Positions 1-5,250 of a stretch of DNA of 6,261 nucleotides are shown piece after piece. The DNA is taken from NCBI GenBank assembly GCA_001603335.1, contig LUYR01000346.1, positions 1 through 6,261 on the forward strand, read 5' to 3'. The notes under the pieces were generated by a model. The model was not told where the DNA came from. It saw only the letters and a program-made list of their open reading frames with translations, and searched no databases. The DNA comes from Rhodospirillales bacterium Alpha_05 (GTDB lineage: Bacteria; Pseudomonadota; Alphaproteobacteria; Rhodospirillales; Rhodospirillaceae). Made by a program: the position numbers and the translations under genes. Positions within the stretch are counted from its first letter, which is position 1; every line of letters begins with the position of its first letter.

Positions 1-253
1 CCGAGCCGACCTCGACATAGCCGAAGCCCTGGCCGAGCATCGCGTCGACGACTTCGGCATCCTTGTCGAAGCCCGCCGCGAGGCCGACCGGATTGGGGAA
101 GTCGATGCCGAACACCCGGGTCGCCAGCACCGGCTCCGCCAGCCGCTTCGGGCGCGGCACGCAGCCCAAGCCGAGCGCGGTGATCGCGAACTTGTGCCCG
201 CACTCGGGGTCGAAGCGCATCACCAGCGGCTTGATCAGCGGGTAAAGATCCAT
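1..253 (-). CDS. pyrD: Dihydroorotate dehydrogenase (quinone), class 2, N-terminal part; runs off the left edge
   Basis: This is the first 84 residues of class 2 dihydroorotate dehydrogenase, which oxidises dihydroorotate to orotate in pyrimidine synthesis. It uses FMN and passes electrons to membrane quinone. The protein begins MDLYPLIKPLVMRFDPE, the amphipathic N-terminal helix region typical of class 2 enzymes, which docks them on the inner membrane. It then shows the FMN-site segment NPVGLAAGFDKD at residues 54-65, followed by GFGYVEVGS, the conserved beta-strand leading into the usual TVTPRPQPGNP region (outside the window). The ATG at 253-251 is preceded by GGAGG (265-261, minus strand) with a 7-base gap, so the start is well supported. 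It overlaps the end of the DUF952 gene by 19 bases, implying co-transcription and coupled translation. The catalytic part lies beyond base 1. Confidence 0.95.
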   Translation of the reverse strand, partial: MDLYPLIKPLVMRFDPECGHKFAITALGLGCVPRPKRLAEPVLATRVFGIDFPNPVGLAAGFDKDAEVVDAMLGQGFGYVEVGS

Positions 254-609
254 TCCTCGGCCTCCGTGGGTTGCGGGCTGCGCGCGAGGAACGCGAAGTC
301 GCGATCGGGAACCGCGCGCCACGCGACGACGTTCGCACGGGGCAGGACGGCATACAGATGGGGGAACAACGCTCCGCCCCGGCTCGGCTCCCACTTAAGC
401 GCGTCGCCGAGGGCATCGGCGTCGGCGGCGAGCAGCACCAGCGGCCCCGCCTCGGCGTAATGCTTGGCGGCGGTCTCGGCGACTTGGGCGGCGGCGGAGA
501 AGTGGATGAAGCCGTCGCGGCGGTCGGCGTCGCTACCGGCGAAGCTCCCGGCGGACTGGAACGCGGTCCAATCGTCGGCGGAGCAGAGGCGGAAGATGTA
601 TCGGGTCAT
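235..609 (-). CDS. DUF952 family protein, 124 aa
   Basis: A small, probably cytoplasmic protein of the DUF952 family; no biochemical role is known to me. Family hallmarks are GFIHFS at residues 33-38, followed by a helix with Gln and Ala residues, then LKWEPSRGGALFPHLYAVL at about 71-89. This conserved Trp-Glu-Pro, Arg-Gly-Gly and Phe-Pro-His-Leu-Tyr pattern defines the family. The open frame extends upstream to 852, but the ATG at 609-607 (MTRYIFRL) is chosen because family members begin just so and the extra upstream residues look like translated intergenic DNA. The Shine-Dalgarno match before this ATG is weak. The TGA overlaps the pyrD start by 19 bases. A DUF952 gene just before pyrD is, as I recall, a recurring arrangement in alphaproteobacteria, but sequence alone does not show a link to pyrimidine synthesis. 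Confidence 0.9.
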   Translation of the reverse strand: MTRYIFRLCSADDWTAFQSAGSFAGSDADRRDGFIHFSAAAQVAETAAKHYAEAGPLVLLAADADALGDALKWEPSRGGALFPHLYAVLPRANVVAWRAVPDRDFAFLARSPQPTEAEEWIFTR

Positions 610-674
610 GGCGGCGACACTACCCGCTTTCCCGCCGCCTCTCAAGTCGCGAGGCCAAACCCTGCCTGTAATGA

Positions 675-689
675 TTCTGCAATGCAGAA
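675..689. promoter_or_regulatory. 15-bp perfect palindrome, candidate activator (enhancer) site
   Basis: TTCTGCA-A-TGCAGAA is a perfect 7+7 inverted repeat around one central base. Its centre lies about 147 bases upstream of the start predicted from the sigma-54 promoter, within the range where dimeric enhancer-binding proteins sit. A degenerate relative, ATTCCGCAAGCTGCAAAC, lies at 708-725, about 35 bases further on. The site is also about 65 bases upstream of the divergent DUF952 start, so it could equally regulate that operon. I do not recognise the binding protein. Confidence 0.45.
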
Positions 690-690
690 C

Positions 691-699
691 GGGAATCCC
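691..699. repeat. 9-bp palindrome GGGAATCCC
   Basis: GGGA-A-TCCC is a short perfect inverted repeat one base after the 15-bp palindrome. Its closeness suggests a compound operator, but nine bases is short enough to occur by chance. Confidence 0.3.
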
Positions 700-778
700 A
701 AAACGCAATTCCGCAAGCTGCAAACCCATGATTTTTCTGTGGGAAATAAGCAAAACCAACAAAACTAAGGGGTTATAT

Positions 779-798
779 CCGGACCCTGCGCGGTCCGG
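779..798. repeat. Inverted repeat just upstream of the sigma-54 promoter
   Basis: The arms CCGGACC (779-785) and GGTCCGG (792-798) are perfect complements around the 6-base loop CTGCGC. The right arm ends five bases before the -24 element, so a bound protein would touch the polymerase footprint. It could be an operator, or a hairpin in transcripts reading through from outside. It has no following T-run, so it is not a convincing terminator. Confidence 0.4.
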
Positions 799-802
799 GA
801 TT

Positions 803-817
803 TGGCACGTCGGTTGC
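803..817 (+). promoter_or_regulatory. Sigma-54 (RpoN) promoter, -24/-12 type
   Basis: TGGCACGTCGGTTGC matches the sigma-54 consensus TGGCACG-N4-TTGC at every specified base. The invariant GG (804-805) and GC (816-817) are separated by exactly 10 bases, as this promoter class requires. Taking C817 as -12, transcription should start near 829, leaving an untranslated leader of about 44 bases before the ATG at 873. Sigma-54 promoters need an ATP-dependent enhancer-binding activator, and the palindrome at 675-689 is a candidate site for it. The element points towards the small gene only. Confidence 0.8.
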
Positions 818-872
818 GACACTCCAGCCAAGACGAAAAACAAGAAAAACATCCAGAAATGGGAGAGAGAGC

Positions 873-1079
873 ATGGTCACGGTTCGTACCCCTTCCTTCG
901 GTCGGTCAAACGCTTTCAACCTGTCCCTGGCCCTTGTCGAGGCTCTCGGACACTCCGGTTTGACCGTCGTAAGCCTGCAGCCCAGTCCGGCGATGCTGGA
1001 GGCAGGGGCGCTTGCCGGAAACATCCCCGCCGCGGACGCCTGCCGGGTTTATACGGCGATGGTGGGGCTGGACGGGTAA
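873..1079 (+). CDS. Small protein of unknown function, 68 aa, sigma-54 controlled
   Basis: I do not recognise this protein. The ATG is preceded by the purine-rich ribosome-binding stretch GGGAGAGAG (861-869), and most codons end in G or C like neighbouring genes, so it is probably real. The sequence opens with a polar, basic stretch (MVTVRTPSFGRSN), then a mildly hydrophobic helix-like segment from about 15 to 37, and ends with an alanine-rich part finishing VYTAMVGLDG. There is one cysteine (residue 57). There is no signal peptide, clear transmembrane helix or metal-binding motif. It stands alone downstream of the sigma-54 promoter, with a hairpin right after its stop codon and the repeat array beyond. 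Its use of sigma-54 suggests production under a particular condition (for example nitrogen status or another stress), but that is inference. It could also be a dual-function mRNA. Confidence 0.65.
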   Translation: MVTVRTPSFGRSNAFNLSLALVEALGHSGLTVVSLQPSPAMLEAGALAGNIPAADACRVYTAMVGLDG

Positions 1080-1097
1080 GGGCGCGGTGTCGCGCCC
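1080..1097 (+). other. RNA hairpin directly after the small gene
   Basis: GGGCGCG (1080-1086) and CGCGCCC (1091-1097) form a perfect 7-bp G/C stem with the tetraloop GTGT, beginning on the base after the TAA. No T-run follows, so on its own it should be at most a weak terminator. It may protect the 3' end of the small-gene coding part of the message. Confidence 0.5.
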
Positions 1098-1115
1098 TGC
1101 CCAAGGCGTCCGAAA

Positions 1116-1275
1116 GCGTAGAGTGGCAACGCGTGAGAGTAGCGTAGAGTAGTTGAGTAACTTGTAGCGTAAAGTGGACACGTGCGTAGAGTACCTGAGA
1201 GCGTAGAGTGGTTTGACGCGTTGCCTGCGAGAGTAGTTGAGTACGTAGAGTAGTAGAGTAGTAGAGTAGTAGAGT
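1116..1275 (+). repeat. Array of GCGTAGAGT-like direct repeats
   Basis: Exact GCGTAGAGT lies at 1116-1124, 1142-1150, 1184-1192 and 1201-1209. Close variants are GCGTGAGAGT (1131), GCGTAAAGT (1167) and GCGAGAGT (1227), and GTTGAGTA occurs at 1152 and 1236. The array ends in a true 8-base tandem of GTAGAGTA (1245-1275). The plus strand is rich in G, A and T and nearly free of C: only one C occurs from 1231 to 1275. Its many TAG and TGA triplets interrupt plus-strand reading frames, so it is not coding there. It is unlike the surrounding G/C-rich DNA. If transcribed from the sigma-54 promoter it would be a largely unstructured 3' tail. Function is unknown. Confidence 0.8.
1245..1275 (+). repeat. 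8-bp tandem repeat, unit GTAGAGTA, almost four copies
   Basis: Units begin at 1245, 1253, 1261 and 1269; the last lacks only its final base. Because 8 is not a multiple of 3, the TAG in each unit falls in successive frames and closes all three plus-strand frames. Such perfect short tandems are prone to copy-number change by slippage. Confidence 0.9.
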
Positions 1276-1346
1276 CGCTTAAGTTTGGTACCCTGAGTAG
1301 CGTTTGGTAGTCACGTTTCTCCTCGTGGACCCGGGAGCCCAACAGG

Positions 1347-1381
1347 ACCCGCCACCGTGCACACGGTGGCGGGTGTGTTTT
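1347..1381 (+). terminator. Strong Rho-independent terminator
   Basis: The arms ACCCGCCACCGT (1347-1358) and ACGGTGGCGGGT (1363-1374) make a perfect 12-bp G/C-rich stem with the tetraloop GCAC. The stem is followed by GTGTTTT (1375-1381). It sits after the repeat array and about 90 bases before the aminotransferase start, so it most simply ends the small-gene transcript. A role as an attenuator in front of the aminotransferase cannot be excluded, but no upstream sequence able to form a competing antiterminator was found. Confidence 0.85.
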
Positions 1382-1388
1382 GCGGGCG

Positions 1389-1418
1389 TGGACAGCGGCG
1401 GTTTGTGCGCGCTATCCT
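1389..1418 (+). promoter_or_regulatory. Possible sigma-70-type promoter for the aminotransferase
   Basis: TGGACA (1389-1394, five of six bases of the -35 consensus) and TATCCT (1413-1418, four of six of the -10) are 18 bases apart, downstream of the terminator. Transcription would begin near 1425, giving a leader of about 44 bases. Such matches are only suggestive in a G/C-rich genome. Confidence 0.4.
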
Positions 1419-1468
1419 GCGGACATCCAAAGATGTGTACGATTCGCCGGTTAGCAGAGGAACTCCGC

Positions 1469-2314
1469 ATGGACACGTTGACCTATTCGCGCGGCGCCTG
1501 GTTCCTGGGGAACCCGCCGCTCATCGGCCCCCATGCGCATTCGGTCTGGCTCGGGTCGGCTGTGTTCGACGGTGCGCGCGCGTTCAACGGCTGCGTGCCC
1601 GACCTCCTGCCGCACTGCGAGCGCGTCGTCCGCTCGGCGCGAATCATGGGCCTCGACCCGGTGCTGACCGGTCCCGAGATCGCCGAACTGGCGTGGGACG
1701 GCATCGGCCGATTCCCGCGCGGGTCGCATCTCTACATCTGCCCGCTGTTCTATGCCGACGGCGGCTTCATCATGCCCGACCCGGAAACCACGCAGTTCGC
1801 GCTCACCATCAGCATCTCGCCGCTGCCCGAGCCGACCGGCTTCACCGCGATGGTTTCGAGCTTCCGCCGCCCGGCGGAAGACCAGGCCCCGACCGGCGCG
1901 AAGGCCGCCTGCCTCTACCCCAACGTCGCGCGCGCCTACCGCGAGGCGCTGCAGGGCGGCTTCGACATCGGCATCAGCCTCGATCCCGACGGCAACGTCG
2001 CCGAGTTCTCGTTCACCAACCTGTTCTGCGCCAAGGGCGGAACGGTGTTCACCCCCGCCCCCAACGGCACCTTCCTGAACGGCCTCACCCGCCAGCGGGT
2101 GATCCAGCTGTTGCGCGACGACGGCTTCACCGTCGAGGAAACCACCCTCACCCCCACCGAGGTCAAATCCGCCGACGAAGTCTTCGCCACCGGCAACTAC
2201 CAAAAGGTCGCCTGGTGCCGCAAAATCGAAGACGTGACCTTCAAGGAAGGCCCGATCTACACCCGCGCCCGCCAGCTCTACCTGGATTTCGCCAAGTCGG
2301 AGCGGTGCCGCTAG
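1469..2314 (+). CDS. ilvE: Branched-chain amino-acid aminotransferase (PLP fold type IV), 281 aa
   Basis: A cytoplasmic PLP enzyme that exchanges the amino group between glutamate and the 2-oxo acids of valine, leucine and isoleucine, the last step of their synthesis and first step of breakdown. Visible landmarks are VFDGARAF at 32-39 (substrate loop), the PLP-binding lysine K145 in TGAKAACLYPN, and GNVAEFSFTNLF at 175-186, where E179 should contact the cofactor ring nitrogen. TPAPNGTFLNGLTRQRV at 195-211 (phosphate-cup region) and ATGNYQKV at 240-247 follow. Length suits the alphaproteobacterial form. The ATG is chosen because AGAGGA (1456-1461) lies 7 bases upstream; the same frame stays open back to 1301, but that stretch crosses the terminator and is unlikely to be protein. 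The gene stands alone. A related class IV enzyme, such as a D-amino-acid or aromatic aminotransferase, is less likely. Confidence 0.9.
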   Translation: MDTLTYSRGAWFLGNPPLIGPHAHSVWLGSAVFDGARAFNGCVPDLLPHCERVVRSARIMGLDPVLTGPEIAELAWDGIGRFPRGSHLYICPLFYADGGFIMPDPETTQFALTISISPLPEPTGFTAMVSSFRRPAEDQAPTGAKAACLYPNVARAYREALQGGFDIGISLDPDGNVAEFSFTNLFCAKGGTVFTPAPNGTFLNGLTRQRVIQLLRDDGFTVEETTLTPTEVKSADEVFATGNYQKVAWCRKIEDVTFKEGPIYTRARQLYLDFAKSERCR

Positions 2315-2317
2315 CGC

Positions 2318-2352
2318 CGACGATGCCGCCCGGTCGAATCCGGTCGGCGTCG
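2318..2352. terminator. Possible bidirectional hairpin between convergent genes
   Basis: The 43-base gap between the two convergent stop codons can fold as CGAC, a 3-base bulge, then GCCG and CCGG, a 6-base loop TCGAAT (2334-2339), and the matching CCGG, CGGC and GTCG. That is twelve base pairs with one mismatch. Its position suits a shared terminator, but neither side has a T-run. Confidence 0.4.
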
Positions 2353-2357
2353 CCGAG

Positions 2358-5060
2358 CTAGTCCGCGAGTTCGACCCGGTTGCGCCCGGCTTTCTTGGCG
2401 CGATAGAGCGCCGCGTCGGCTTTTGCCAGGAGCTGTTTGAGGGAGCCATCCTGGTCGGGACGCCAGACGGCAATCCCGATACTCACGGTGATGACCGTCT
2501 CCGGCGAACCGGCGTGGGGGATTTCCCGAGCCGCGACGGCCGCGCGCACCCGCTCGCCCAGGGCCGCCGCCACGTCCATATCCGCGTCGGCAGCGATGAT
2601 CACGAACTCTTCGCCCCCGTAGCGAGCCGCCAGGTCTCCGGCGCGGCGCGCGTGTTGGTGAATCACCTGCGCCACCGCCCGCAGGGCTTCATCGCCAACC
2701 TGGTGGCCGTACGCGTCGTTGTATTGCTTGAACCAGTCCACATCCAACATCATCAGCGCTAGCGGCCGCCGATGATGGATCGCCCACGACCATTCGCCGG
2801 GCGCGCAGTGGTCGAAGTGCCGCCGATTGGCGATCCCGGTCACCGCGTCGGTGGAGGAGAGCGCCTCCAACTGGCGGTTTGCGGCCTCGAGAGCCTGGGT
2901 GCGGTCGGCAACCCGAGCTTCGAGCTCGACGGTATTTTGCCGCAGGCCTTCCGCCATGCCCTCCAGGCTCGACGTCAGGCTCGCGAGTTCGGAGATGAAG
3001 CTTTCCGGAGGCGGGGCCGCCTTCCAATTGCCGCGCCGGAGTTCCTTCGCCCACTGGCTCGTGGCATCGAGAGGACGGGCGAACCACTCGGCGGCGAACA
3101 GCGCCCCCACGATCCCGAGAATGCTGAACCCCACGGTCAGATAGGCGATGTTGCGAAACGCAGCGGCGGCGGGAGCGGAAAAGCGGCTGTCGGGCACGGC
3201 CAGCACGATGGTGAGCGCGGGGCCGTCCGGAAGTTGCAGCGTCTGCCAACGGACCAGATGGCGGGTCTCCTCGACGTCGATGAACTCGGTTCCCTGCTTG
3301 GACTCGCGCTTCCCGATCAATCGACCCGTGGAGCGAATGAGCGGATTGTCGCTCTCGTCAGCCGCGATCCGGAGCGTCTTGCTGTCTTCCAGATGATAGA
3401 TCGGCTCGGCGCTGGAGCTCGCGAGCAACTTGCCGTCGGCTTCGGTGATGAACGCGGTGCCGTCCAGACCGGCGACCTGACCCGCCAGGAAACCGCTCAG
3501 CTGGGACAGGGCGACGTCGGCGGTGAGCACCCCGACGAACCGTTGGCGCGCGTCGTAAAGCGGGCTGGCCATGCCCATCCCCATGGCTCTGTAGGCCCCG
3601 AGCGCGTCGTCGATCGCGTAGCGGTAGGCCGGATACCATCTCAGACTCTCCGCCGCCATCGCCGCCTGATACCAGGGACGCTCGCGGGAATCGAAGTGTT
3701 GGTTGCCGACGACGAACATGCTCGTCGGGTTGTTGGCGTCGTTCACCCGGAACAGGCGCATCTGGCGCTTGCTCTCGCGGGTCGCCCGGAGGATGCGCAG
3801 GGTTTTGTCCGAGCCGAGAGGCGGGCGGCTCGCGGCATAATATTCGCCGTCGATCGTCCCCACGGAAAGAAACGTGAGCAGGGGTTGTTGGCGCACCTGG
3901 AGCAGGAAATTGCTCTGCATCTTCTCGGGATTGCCGATTTCGAGTTGGTCCAGGCGAAACTGCGCCGCGTTGTAGGCGACGACCCGGCGAGGAACATCGA
4001 AAAATGCCTCAGCATGGTCGCGGATTTGCAGGGCCAGTTCGTCCACTTGCTTGCGCGCGAGTTGCTCCGCGGCCTGAATCGAGGCGGTGAACGACAGCCA
4101 GCCGGAGATCCCCACCAAGGGGGGAATCGGAAGCAGCATCGCGATCAGCAGCAGATTGCGCAGCGGAATCTGGGTTCGCGTCGCGTCGGGATCGGGCGTC
4201 TGGTCCCACCCACGGGGGCGTCGTCCCGGCACGCAATGGCGATACAGGATCGCGGCCAGCAAAACCAGGCCGAGACCGAAGCCGATCAAGCGAATCACCC
4301 AGGCCCGGGACCGACTGGACGGGATTTCGCCTTTGGGCGCGGCGGCCAATTCCCATACGCCGTCGGGCAGAGTGATCCGAGCGCGGCCATGGGCGAGCTC
4401 GAAGATGGTGTCGGACCCGAAGATCACGCGTCCGACCTTGTCATTGTCCAACTCCCGGATCGACAGGGTGAATTGGTGCTGCGGGTCGAGCAGCTCGGTC
4501 GCCGTCAACAGGTCTTCCAGGTCGGTCGCCATGGAGACCATCCCCCAGAATTTCGGCGCATCGCCGTCCGGCGACGTGGTTAGGATCGGGGTGCGGATGA
4601 TCAGTCCCGCCCGGTTGCTCTGGAGCAACTGAACCGGCGCATCGCTGATGGTTTTTCGCGTGGCGATCGCGCGTTTGATACCCTCCATGAACTCCGGGTA
4701 ACGGCCGAAATCCATCGCCAGCAGGGTTTCGTTGCCGTGCTCCGGATACACGGCCACGACCTGCAACTGTTGCGATACCACGACGCTGCGAATGTGCGGC
4801 TGACCTTCGGCGGCCACACGGAGCCGATTCGCATCTTTCGCGAATGCCCGGGAGGCGGCGATGTCATGCGCCAGCGCCTCGGCACGACCGCCGATATCGT
4901 CGACCACACCTTGAAGACGGGAGGCCCGAACCGTGAGATTCGTGCCGATATCATCAAGGCGTTGCTGAGAGAGACTCTGGCGATCGTAGCGTTCAGCGGC
5001 GATCGTCCCGCCAAGGCAGGCCATCAACGCGACAAACACCAGGAAAAGCATACGCTTCAA
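2358..5060 (-). CDS. Membrane-bound diguanylate cyclase with CHASE and dCache-like sensor domains, 900 aa
   Basis: Predicted to make cyclic di-GMP from two GTP in response to a periplasmic signal. Order seen: TM1 (about 4-22), CHASE-like domain (about 35-240; VYPEHGNETLLAMDF at 104-118 and FWGMVSMATDLEDLL at 171-185 are typical), TM2 (about 253-273), a charged Pro/Arg-rich cytoplasmic loop (274-300), TM3 (about 302-324), dCache-like domain (about 330-630; SRERPWYQAA at 458-467), TM4 (about 637-657), HAMP-like linker, coiled coil (about 700-735) and GGDEF domain (about 736-900). The active site is GGEEF at 815-819, with metal/substrate residues D773, D775, N781 and D782. R806-A-G-D809 is an intact inhibitory I-site five residues before GGEEF. 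No EAL domain. The start is uncertain: TTG at 5060-5058 or ATG at 5051-5049, neither with a good ribosome site; TTG retains Lys-Arg before TM1. It is divergent from the antiporter gene. Confidence 0.93.
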   Translation of the reverse strand: MKRMLFLVFVALMACLGGTIAAERYDRQSLSQQRLDDIGTNLTVRASRLQGVVDDIGGRAEALAHDIAASRAFAKDANRLRVAAEGQPHIRSVVVSQQLQVVAVYPEHGNETLLAMDFGRYPEFMEGIKRAIATRKTISDAPVQLLQSNRAGLIIRTPILTTSPDGDAPKFWGMVSMATDLEDLLTATELLDPQHQFTLSIRELDNDKVGRVIFGSDTIFELAHGRARITLPDGVWELAAAPKGEIPSSRSRAWVIRLIGFGLGLVLLAAILYRHCVPGRRPRGWDQTPDPDATRTQIPLRNLLLIAMLLPIPPLVGISGWLSFTASIQAAEQLARKQVDELALQIRDHAEAFFDVPRRVVAYNAAQFRLDQLEIGNPEKMQSNFLLQVRQQPLLTFLSVGTIDGEYYAASRPPLGSDKTLRILRATRESKRQMRLFRVNDANNPTSMFVVGNQHFDSRERPWYQAAMAAESLRWYPAYRYAIDDALGAYRAMGMGMASPLYDARQRFVGVLTADVALSQLSGFLAGQVAGLDGTAFITEADGKLLASSSAEPIYHLEDSKTLRIAADESDNPLIRSTGRLIGKRESKQGTEFIDVEETRHLVRWQTLQLPDGPALTIVLAVPDSRFSAPAAAAFRNIAYLTVGFSILGIVGALFAAEWFARPLDATSQWAKELRRGNWKAAPPPESFISELASLTSSLEGMAEGLRQNTVELEARVADRTQALEAANRQLEALSSTDAVTGIANRRHFDHCAPGEWSWAIHHRRPLALMMLDVDWFKQYNDAYGHQVGDEALRAVAQVIHQHARRAGDLAARYGGEEFVIIAADADMDVAAALGERVRAAVAAREIPHAGSPETVITVSIGIAVWRPDQDGSLKQLLAKADAALYRAKKAGRNRVELAD

Positions 5061-5113
5061 CGAATGGTCCGATGCAGGGTCAAAGAGGTGCGGTTACGCG
5101 TGAACGGAGCCCT

Positions 5114-5143
5114 AGCATAACGGGTATTTTTCATCTCTCGCAA
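5114..5143 (-). promoter_or_regulatory. Possible promoter for the diguanylate cyclase gene
   Basis: On the minus strand, TTGCGA (5143-5138) and TATGCT (5119-5114), each matching four of six consensus bases, are 18 bases apart. They would start transcription near 5107, about 45-55 bases before the possible start codons. The stretch between the boxes is A-rich, unlike its surroundings, which mildly supports it. Confidence 0.35.
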
Positions 5144-5223
5144 ACAGTCGGTGCTGTGAGCTGATTGCTTTCGCAGTTCGCCCCCGGCTCCCCCAGGGAA
5201 CGATCGTCGGCGGTTTCCGGTTT

Positions 5224-5243
5224 TCCTCCGGAACGCCGGAGGA
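5224..5243 (+). promoter_or_regulatory. Hairpin enclosing the Shine-Dalgarno sequence of the antiporter gene
   Basis: TCCTCCGG (5224-5231) and CCGGAGGA (5236-5243) form a perfect 8-bp stem with the 4-base loop AACG. The right arm contains GGAGGA (5238-5243), the ribosome-binding site lying 7 bases before the ATG at 5251. In the folded mRNA the site is fully paired, so translation should be low unless the stem is opened. The left arm carries CCTCC, the same as the anti-Shine-Dalgarno core of 16S rRNA. The short T-run before the ATG also gives it some likeness to a terminator. Confidence 0.65.
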
Positions 5244-5250
5244 TCGTTTT

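Larger units (their letters stand above)
610..872. promoter_or_regulatory. Divergent intergenic regulatory region
   Basis: This gap of about 260 bases separates the DUF952-pyrD pair (minus) from the small gene at 873 (plus). It contains a 15-base palindrome (675-689), a 9-base palindrome (691-699), an A/T-rich stretch around 728-780, a 20-base inverted repeat (779-798) and a sigma-54 promoter (803-817). The A/T-rich stretch between the palindromes and the promoter is where a DNA-bending protein such as IHF often binds in sigma-54 promoters, but I see no clean IHF consensus. I found no convincing sigma-70 promoter for the minus-strand pair, though one must exist here or within the palindrome zone. 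Confidence 0.6.

Noticed and set aside
610..852. N-terminal extension of the DUF952 protein to about 205 residues
   Set aside because: Family members start at MTRY-like sequences, and the extension runs through the palindromes, the A/T-rich stretch and the sigma-54 promoter.
1116..1275. CRISPR array
   Set aside because: Repeats are about 9 bases, imperfect and irregularly spaced, without unique spacers of constant length, and no cas genes are present.
1049..1342. Minus-strand open frame of 97 codons across the repeat array, with Ser/Thr/Tyr/Leu-rich repeats
   Set aside because: It starts at a TTG beside the terminator with no ribosome site. Its composition only reflects the complement of GTAGAGTA, which lacks stops on that strand. 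It also overlaps the end of the small plus-strand gene.
1451..2473. Minus-strand open frame of 340 codons opposite the aminotransferase
   Set aside because: It covers the aminotransferase on the wrong strand and also overlaps the cyclase end. Its Gly/Ala/Glu-rich product shows no domain.
2772..4583. Long plus-strand open frame of 603 codons
   Set aside because: It lies antisense inside the diguanylate cyclase gene, which has clear domains and motifs. The Arg/Gly/Ala-rich product is the usual shadow of G/C-rich coding DNA.
5200..5207. Palindrome ACGATCGT upstream of the antiporter gene
   Set aside because: Eight bases is within chance expectation, and no promoter or second copy supports an operator role.
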